Shown here piece by piece: positions 59,620-64,000 of a stretch of DNA of 64,000 nt. Made by a program: the position numbers and the translations under genes. The notes below the pieces were generated by a model that was not told where the DNA came from, did not search any database, and worked only from the letters and a program-made list of their open reading frames with translations. Location: positions 1,550,001-1,614,000 of the forward strand of contig NZ_AP023396.1 of NCBI RefSeq assembly GCF_014466955.1, written 5' to 3'. Source of the DNA: Nocardia wallacei. GTDB lineage: Bacteria > Actinomycetota > Actinomycetes > Mycobacteriales > Mycobacteriaceae. Every line of letters begins with the position of its first letter. Within the stretch, counting starts at the first letter, position 1.

Positions 59620-61407
59620 ATGGCTGAGCAACAAGTGGGCGACCACATCGTGCAGCGGCTGCGAGAGTGGGGGGTCGAGCAGGTTTTCGGCTACCCGGGT
59701 GACGGGATCAACGGGCTGGTGGCCGCCTTCGGCCGCGCCGGGGACAACCCGTCGTTCATCCAGGCCCGGCACGAGGAGATGGCGGCTTTCCAGGCCACCG
59801 GCTACGCCAAGTTCAGCGGGAAGGTCGGGGTCTGCACGGCCACCTCCGGCCCCGGCGCCATCCACCTGCTCAACGGCCTCTACGACGCCAAGCTCGACCA
59901 TGTGCCGGTGGTGGCGATCGTCGGACAGACGGCCCGCAGCGCCATGGGCGGCAGCTACCAGCAGGAAGTCGATTTGCAAAGCCTCTACAAGGATGTCGCG
60001 AGCGATTACCTGGTGGAGGTCAACGTCCCCGCGCAGCTGCCCAACGCGCTCGACCGCGCGATCCGCGTCGCCATGACCCGGCGGGCACCGACCGCGATCA
60101 TCGTGCCCGCCGATCTGCAGGAGCAGCCGTACGAGCCGCCGGCGCACGAGTTCAAGCAGGTGCCCTCCAGCGCGCCCGGACCGGTACAGCCGGGTACGGT
60201 GCTGCCCCCGGCCGAGGAGGTCCGCCGCGCGGCGGAGATCATCGACGCCGGATCCAAGGTGGCGATCCTGGTCGGGCAGGGCGCCAGGGGAGCGGCGGCC
60301 GAGATCACCGAACTCGCCGAGCGCACCGGCGCCGGTGTCGCGAAGGCTCTGCTGGGCAAGGACGTGCTGCCCGACGATCTGCCGTTCGTCACCGGGCCGA
60401 TCGGATTGCTCGGCAGCCGCCCCAGCTACGAGCTGATGCGCGATTGCGACACGCTGCTCATCATCGGGTCGAACTTCCCCTACTCCCAGTTCCTGCCCGA
60501 CTTCCGGCAGGCCCGCGCCGTGGAGATCGATATCGACGGCGCCTTCATCGGCATGCGCTACCCGACCGAGGTGAACCTGATCGGCGACGCCAAAGCGACT
60601 GTCGCCCAGTTGATCTCGCTGGTAGAGCGCAAGCAGGACCGGTCCTGGCGCGAGACGGTCGAGAAGAATGTGGCGCGCTGGTGGGAGGTCGTGGAGCGGC
60701 AGTCGATGCTCGCGGCCGACCCGGTCAATCCGATGCGGGTGGTCTGGGAGTTGTCGCAGCGCATACCCGACAACGCCATCGTGACAGCGGATTCCGGCTC
60801 GTCCACCAACTGGTATGCGCGGTGCCTGCGGATGCGCGGCGATATGCGCGGCTCGTTGTCGGGCACGCTCGCCACCATGGGCCCCGCCGTGCCCTACGCG
60901 ATCGGCGCCAAGTTCGCCCACCCCGACCGGCCCGCGATCGCGCTGGCCGGTGACGGCGCCATGCAGATGAACGGCATGGCCGAACTGCTCACCATCGCCC
61001 GCTACCGGGACCGGTGGACCGACCCGCGCCTGATCGTCTGCGTCTTCCACAACAACGACCTCAATCAGGTCACCTGGGAGCTGCGGGCGATGGGCGGCGC
61101 ACCGAAATTCGAAGAGTCCCAGACTCTTCCGGACGTCTCCTACGCCGAGGTCGCGCGCTGCGCCGGTTTCACCGCGATCGCCGTCGACAGCCCCGATCAG
61201 CTCGGGGACGCCTGGGATCGCGCCTTCGCCGCCGACGGCCCGGTGCTGCTCGACGTCCGGTGCGATCCGGAGATGCCGCCCATCCCGCCGCACGCCACCT
61301 GGGATCAGCTGAAGGACACCGCCTCGGCGTTGCTGCACGGCGATCCCGATGCGCTGCATCTGATGGCGCAGGGCGCGAAAGCCAAAGTCCAGGAATTCAT
61401 TCCATGA
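59620..61407 (+). CDS. thiamine pyrophosphate-dependent oxidase/decarboxylase (PoxB-like)
   Basis: A 595-residue enzyme of the acetolactate synthase/pyruvate oxidase family. ARHEEMAAFQATGYAKFSG has the activating Glu, SGPGAIHLLNGLYDAK follows, and GDGAMQMNGMAELLTIARYR with FHNND makes the TPP/Mg2+ site. The C-terminus KAKVQEFIP resembles PoxB, which oxidises pyruvate to acetate at the membrane. ATG 59620 follows GGACAGGAG. It begins a three-gene operon with small proteins downstream. Confidence 0.9.
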   Translation: MAEQQVGDHIVQRLREWGVEQVFGYPGDGINGLVAAFGRAGDNPSFIQARHEEMAAFQATGYAKFSGKVGVCTATSGPGAIHLLNGLYDAKLDHVPVVAIVGQTARSAMGGSYQQEVDLQSLYKDVASDYLVEVNVPAQLPNALDRAIRVAMTRRAPTAIIVPADLQEQPYEPPAHEFKQVPSSAPGPVQPGTVLPPAEEVRRAAEIIDAGSKVAILVGQGARGAAAEITELAERTGAGVAKALLGKDVLPDDLPFVTGPIGLLGSRPSYELMRDCDTLLIIGSNFPYSQFLPDFRQARAVEIDIDGAFIGMRYPTEVNLIGDAKATVAQLISLVERKQDRSWRETVEKNVARWWEVVERQSMLAADPVNPMRVVWELSQRIPDNAIVTADSGSSTNWYARCLRMRGDMRGSLSGTLATMGPAVPYAIGAKFAHPDRPAIALAGDGAMQMNGMAELLTIARYRDRWTDPRLIVCVFHNNDLNQVTWELRAMGGAPKFEESQTLPDVSYAEVARCAGFTAIAVDSPDQLGDAWDRAFAADGPVLLDVRCDPEMPPIPPHATWDQLKDTASALLHGDPDALHLMAQGAKAKVQEFIP

Positions 61408-61422
61408 TATCGGAGGTGTGAG

Positions 61423-61746
61423 ATGCCCAAGGAATGGACCGCGAAACAGGAACGCGAATACGAGCACATCAAGGACTCCGAGCAGAGCCGGGGCGCGAGT
61501 ACCCGGCGGGCCAAGGAGATCGCGGCGCGCACGGTGAACAAGAACCGCGCCCAGTCCGGGGAGTCGCGGACGGCGAGCAAATCGAGCGTGCGGGACAAGT
61601 CCCCGCAGCGTCGCGGCGGGCAGCGATCGCACAGCGGCCCCGGCGGCCCCACCCGCGACCAGCTGTACAACGAGGCGCGGCAGCGCGGTATCTCGGGACG
61701 TTCCAAGATGACCAAGAAGGAGCTGGCCTCGGCGCTGGGGAAGTAG
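61423..61746 (+). CDS. small basic protein with Rho-N/SAP-like C-terminus
   Basis: A 107-residue, highly charged protein: WTAKQEREYEHIKDSEQSRG, RRAKEIAARTVNKNRA and, at the end, TRDQLYNEARQRGISGRSKM plus TKKELASAL, a small helix-extended-helix nucleic-acid-binding fold. Such proteins are often called plasmid-stabilisation or Rho-N proteins without good evidence. It starts 15 nt after the PoxB-like gene with GGAGG and is probably a stress DNA/RNA binding protein. Confidence 0.75.
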   Translation: MPKEWTAKQEREYEHIKDSEQSRGASTRRAKEIAARTVNKNRAQSGESRTASKSSVRDKSPQRRGGQRSHSGPGGPTRDQLYNEARQRGISGRSKMTKKELASALGK

Positions 61747-61781
61747 CGCGGAGGGTCCGCGCCCGCGGCGCGGGAGGCGAG

Positions 61782-62369
61782 ATGGCACAGGATATCTCGA
61801 TGGTGCTGCGCGCCCGGCGGCTCGCACCGTGGGCGCGAAATCCCATGTTGCGCGGGGTCGATCGGCTGGAGGGCTGGATCCGGCTGCTCGCGGCCGTGGT
61901 GGTCCTGCTGGCGATCCCGGCGTCGGTGCCCGCGGGTATCGACGGTTACACCGCGGCGCGTGCTCGCATCGACTCGGAAAACGCCGCGAAAACCGCTGTG
62001 CCCGCGGTGATCATCACCGATCCGGTCCGGGTGCCCGCCACCGACCGGGTGACCGTGGACCGGATGCAGGCCGAGGCGCGGTGGAATCACGAGGGCCGCG
62101 CCGGGGAGGCGTCGATCGATGTGGCGGGAACCGCGAAGCGCGGTGACCGGATCGAACTGTGGCTGGGGCCCGACGGCCGCCCGGCCACCGACCCCGTCCC
62201 GGCCGACGCGGCGATCGGCCAGGGCATCGGTCTGGGACTGCTCACGTTCGCCGGTATCTGCACTGCCACAGGCATTCTGGTGTGGATCACCGGTCGGCTG
62301 CTCGACCGGCGGCGCAGCGCGGCGTGGGAACACGAATGGAAAGAGGTCAGCCCCGCCCTCGGCTCGTAA
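61782..62369 (+). CDS. Rv1733c-like membrane protein
   Basis: A 195-residue membrane protein with two helices: IRLLAAVVVLLAIPASVPAG (residues about 33-52) and GIGLGLLTFAGICTATGILV (about 145-165). The N-terminal ARRLAPWARNPMLRGVDRLE and DRRRSAAWEHEW at the end match Rv1733c and relatives, latency-type antigens of the dormancy regulon. GGGAGGCGAG gives a good ribosome site. Function unknown; neighbours support a stress setting. Confidence 0.75.
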   Translation: MAQDISMVLRARRLAPWARNPMLRGVDRLEGWIRLLAAVVVLLAIPASVPAGIDGYTAARARIDSENAAKTAVPAVIITDPVRVPATDRVTVDRMQAEARWNHEGRAGEASIDVAGTAKRGDRIELWLGPDGRPATDPVPADAAIGQGIGLGLLTFAGICTATGILVWITGRLLDRRRSAAWEHEWKEVSPALGS

Positions 62370-62451
62370 CCCACCGCGCCTGCTCGCCAGCGATTACCGC
62401 GGCAGCGGCCGCTGGGGTCGCGACGAGTCGCGTCGTGCCCACACGCGGGGA

Positions 62452-63594
62452 TCAGGAACCCGCGAGTGAGCGCGCCACCACCAGGCGCTGAATCTGGTTG
62501 GTGCCCTCGAAGATCTGGGTGATCTTGGCCTCGCGCATGTAGCGCTCCACCCGGAACTCGCGGGTGTAGCCGTAGCCGCCGAGCACCTGGACGGCGTCGG
62601 TGGTGACCTTCATGGCGGCGTCGGTGGCGACCAGTTTGGCCACGGAAGCGTTGCGGGAGTAGGGAAGTCCGGCGTCGCGGCGACGGGCGGCGTCGAGGTA
62701 GGTGGCGCGGGCGGAGTCGACGGCCGCGGCCATGTCGGCCAGCAGGAAGCCCAGGCCCTGGTGGTCGATGATGCGACGGCCGAACGCCGTGCGCTGCCGG
62801 GCGTAGTCGATCGCCTCGTCCAGAGCCGCCTGCGCCAGGCCGACCGCCACCGCCGCGATGCCGAGACGGCCGGAATCCAACGCGCTGAAAGCGATCTGGA
62901 GTCCCTGGCCTTCCGTGCCGATGCGGCGGTCGGCCTCGACGGGGGCGTCGTCGTAGTGGGCGCTGGTCGTCGGCACCGCGGACAGGCCCATCTTCTCCTC
63001 CGGCTTGCCGAAACTCAGCCCGGGAGTGTCCTTGTCGACCAGGAAGCAGGAGATGCCGCGCGAGCCCTCGCCGGTGCGGGCGAACAGAGTGTAGAAGTCG
63101 GCGCGGCCGCCGTGCGTGATCCACGCCTTGGTGCCGGTGACGCGGTAGCCGTCCGCATCCGGAACGGCCTTGCAGGCCAGGGCCGCGGCATCGGATCCGG
63201 CCTGCGGCTCGGACAGGCTGTAGGCGCCGATCGTCGCACCGCCCAGCATGTCCGGCAGCCACCGCTGCTTCTGCTCCTCGGTGCCGAAGGCCAGCAGCGG
63301 GTAGCAGGACAGGCTGTGCACGCTCACCGCCACGGCCACCGCCGCCCACCGGGCCGCGATCTCCTCGAGCACCTGGAGATACACCTCGTACGGCTGCTCG
63401 CCGCCGCCCCATTCGGCCGGGTACGGCAGGCTCAGCAGCCCGGCCTCGCCCAGCGTCGCGAACACGCCCTCGGGATAGGTCTCGGCCTTCTCGTGCGCGT
63501 CGACGATCGGCGCGAGCGTCTTGTCCGCGATATCGCGGGTCAGCTGGATCAGGTCCCGCGCTTCGGCGGTGGGCAGCAGGCGGTCGACGGCCAC
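62452..63594 (-). CDS. acyl-CoA dehydrogenase
   Basis: A 380-residue flavoenzyme for fatty-acid or amino-acid-derived acyl-CoA oxidation. The middle domain has YSLSEPQAGSDAAALACKAV and KAWITHGGRADFYTLFART (flavin-binding), and the C-terminal helical domain has RQRTAFGRRIIDHQGLGF and YTREFRVERYMREAKITQIF with the catalytic Glu region (EGTNQIQRLV). It has normal length. Divergent from a TetR gene with a palindrome between them, so it is probably repressed until an acyl-CoA or related ligand appears. Confidence 0.93.
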   Translation of the reverse strand: MAVDRLLPTAEARDLIQLTRDIADKTLAPIVDAHEKAETYPEGVFATLGEAGLLSLPYPAEWGGGEQPYEVYLQVLEEIAARWAAVAVAVSVHSLSCYPLLAFGTEEQKQRWLPDMLGGATIGAYSLSEPQAGSDAAALACKAVPDADGYRVTGTKAWITHGGRADFYTLFARTGEGSRGISCFLVDKDTPGLSFGKPEEKMGLSAVPTTSAHYDDAPVEADRRIGTEGQGLQIAFSALDSGRLGIAAVAVGLAQAALDEAIDYARQRTAFGRRIIDHQGLGFLLADMAAAVDSARATYLDAARRRDAGLPYSRNASVAKLVATDAAMKVTTDAVQVLGGYGYTREFRVERYMREAKITQIFEGTNQIQRLVVARSLAGS

Positions 63595-63625
63595 GCGCGG
63601 CTCCTTGCTCGTCGGACGACAGACG

Positions 63626-63649
63626 GTACTGGATTACGATTCACAGTAC
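63626..63649. promoter_or_regulatory. TetR operator between acyl-CoA dehydrogenase and TetR gene
   Basis: GTACTG (63626-63631) and CAGTAC (63644-63649) form an inverted repeat with a 12-nt AT-rich spacer, in the 65-bp divergent gap. Confidence 0.55.
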
Positions 63650-63659
63650 TATCTCCGGC

Positions 63660-64000
63660 ATGGCCCCGCCCACTCGCTCCGAGTTCGCCACCCGGCGGCG
63701 CACCGAACTGTTCGACGCGCTGGTCGACCTGTTCCTCGCCGAAGGCTTCGCGCATCTGACGCTCGACGCCATCGCGGCACGCCTGCGCTGCTCGAAATCC
63801 ACGCTGTACACCCTCGCCGGGAGCAAGGAACAGCTCGTGCGGGCGGCGACCGTGCACTTCTTCCGGCGCGCCACCGCCGCGGTGGAGTCGCGGATCGCGA
63901 AAGTCGAAGGGGCGCAAGGCCGGATCGTCGCCTACCTGTCGGCGGTCGGCACCGAACTGTCGGCCGCGTCCGAGCAGTTCATGGCCGACCTGGACGCCTT
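63660..64000 (+). CDS. TetR-family transcriptional regulator (3' end cut by window)
   Basis: About 113 residues are visible. TRRRTELFDALVDLFLAEGF, then LTLDAIAARLRCSKSTLYTL (helix-turn-helix, residues about 35-54), is a TetR DNA-binding domain; the ligand domain begins AATVHFFRRATAAV. The ATG at 63660 lies 10 nt after the palindrome. Divergent from the acyl-CoA dehydrogenase, which it likely controls; a fatty acyl ligand is expected (inference). Confidence 0.88.
   Translation, partial: MAPPTRSEFATRRRTELFDALVDLFLAEGFAHLTLDAIAARLRCSKSTLYTLAGSKEQLVRAATVHFFRRATAAVESRIAKVEGAQGRIVAYLSAVGTELSAASEQFMADLDA

Overview
This is a 64 kb stretch of a high-GC actinobacterial chromosome, most likely Nocardia or a close relative in the Mycobacteriales. 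The base composition, frequent GTG starts, the mycothiol-type, F420-type and WhiB proteins, and above all the gene order point there. A backbone recalled from Mycobacterium tuberculosis is present in the same order: ATL protein (Rv3204), lipV (Rv3203), adnA and adnB (Rv3202c, Rv3201c), K+ channel (Rv3200c), nudC, mrx1, uvrD2, whiB7, an ABC1 kinase (Rv3197), Rv3196, Rv3195, the PDZ/Lon-type protease (Rv3194c) and a UPF0182 membrane protein (Rv3193c). Accessory genes are inserted at several points. No IS element, phage or CRISPR array was seen.

Region by region. 0-2.4 kb: a MobA-MoeA fusion cut by the left edge and a small secreted repeat protein. 2.7-6.4 kb: a minus-strand operon of three alpha/beta hydrolases, a MerR regulator and the ATL protein. 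6.4-21.7 kb: accessory enzymes, each next to its own MarR or TetR regulator and a recognisable palindrome (maleylpyruvate-isomerase-like protein, Rieske oxygenase with reductase, SDR), then a MetE-like protein, a DUF574 methyltransferase, an Mtb12-like secreted protein, an ABC exporter, a P450 and an unrecognised translationally coupled gene pair. This block separates lipV from adnA, which are neighbours in M. tuberculosis.

21.8-37.8 kb: the DNA-repair and antibiotic-response core. AdnA-AdnB is the end-resecting helicase-nuclease; AdnB carries a large disordered insertion with an internal duplication. UvrD2 is followed by whiB7, whose promoter overlaps the last codons of uvrD2 and whose leader holds a 110-codon upstream ORF and a hairpin, a typical attenuation layout. 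38-42 kb: MaoC-like protein, group 2 sigma factor, ArsR with two operators and an F420 oxidoreductase, with tandem-repeat arrays on both sides. 42-49.3 kb: the Rv3195-Rv3193c homologues, a PPA1309-family protein and an Rpf-like cell-wall hydrolase.

49.8-52.3 kb: two initiator tRNA genes about 2.4 kb apart, with a third tRNA 3'-end remnant between them; these break the interval into two small modules (F420-type protein plus MarR; aminoglycoside-phosphotransferase-like kinase), suggesting tRNA-associated insertion or duplication. 52.4-64 kb: an antibiotic-resistance type ABC-F protein with a possible leader peptide, an HxlR/NTF2/DHFR-like group, then what looks like a stress block (CDGSH protein, MTQ2-like methylase, haem-oxygenase-fold enzyme, membrane protein, P450, PoxB-like enzyme, Rho-N-like protein, Rv1733c-like protein) with GGGTAT-type -10 elements in three upstream regions, and last an acyl-CoA dehydrogenase divergent from a TetR gene cut by the right edge.
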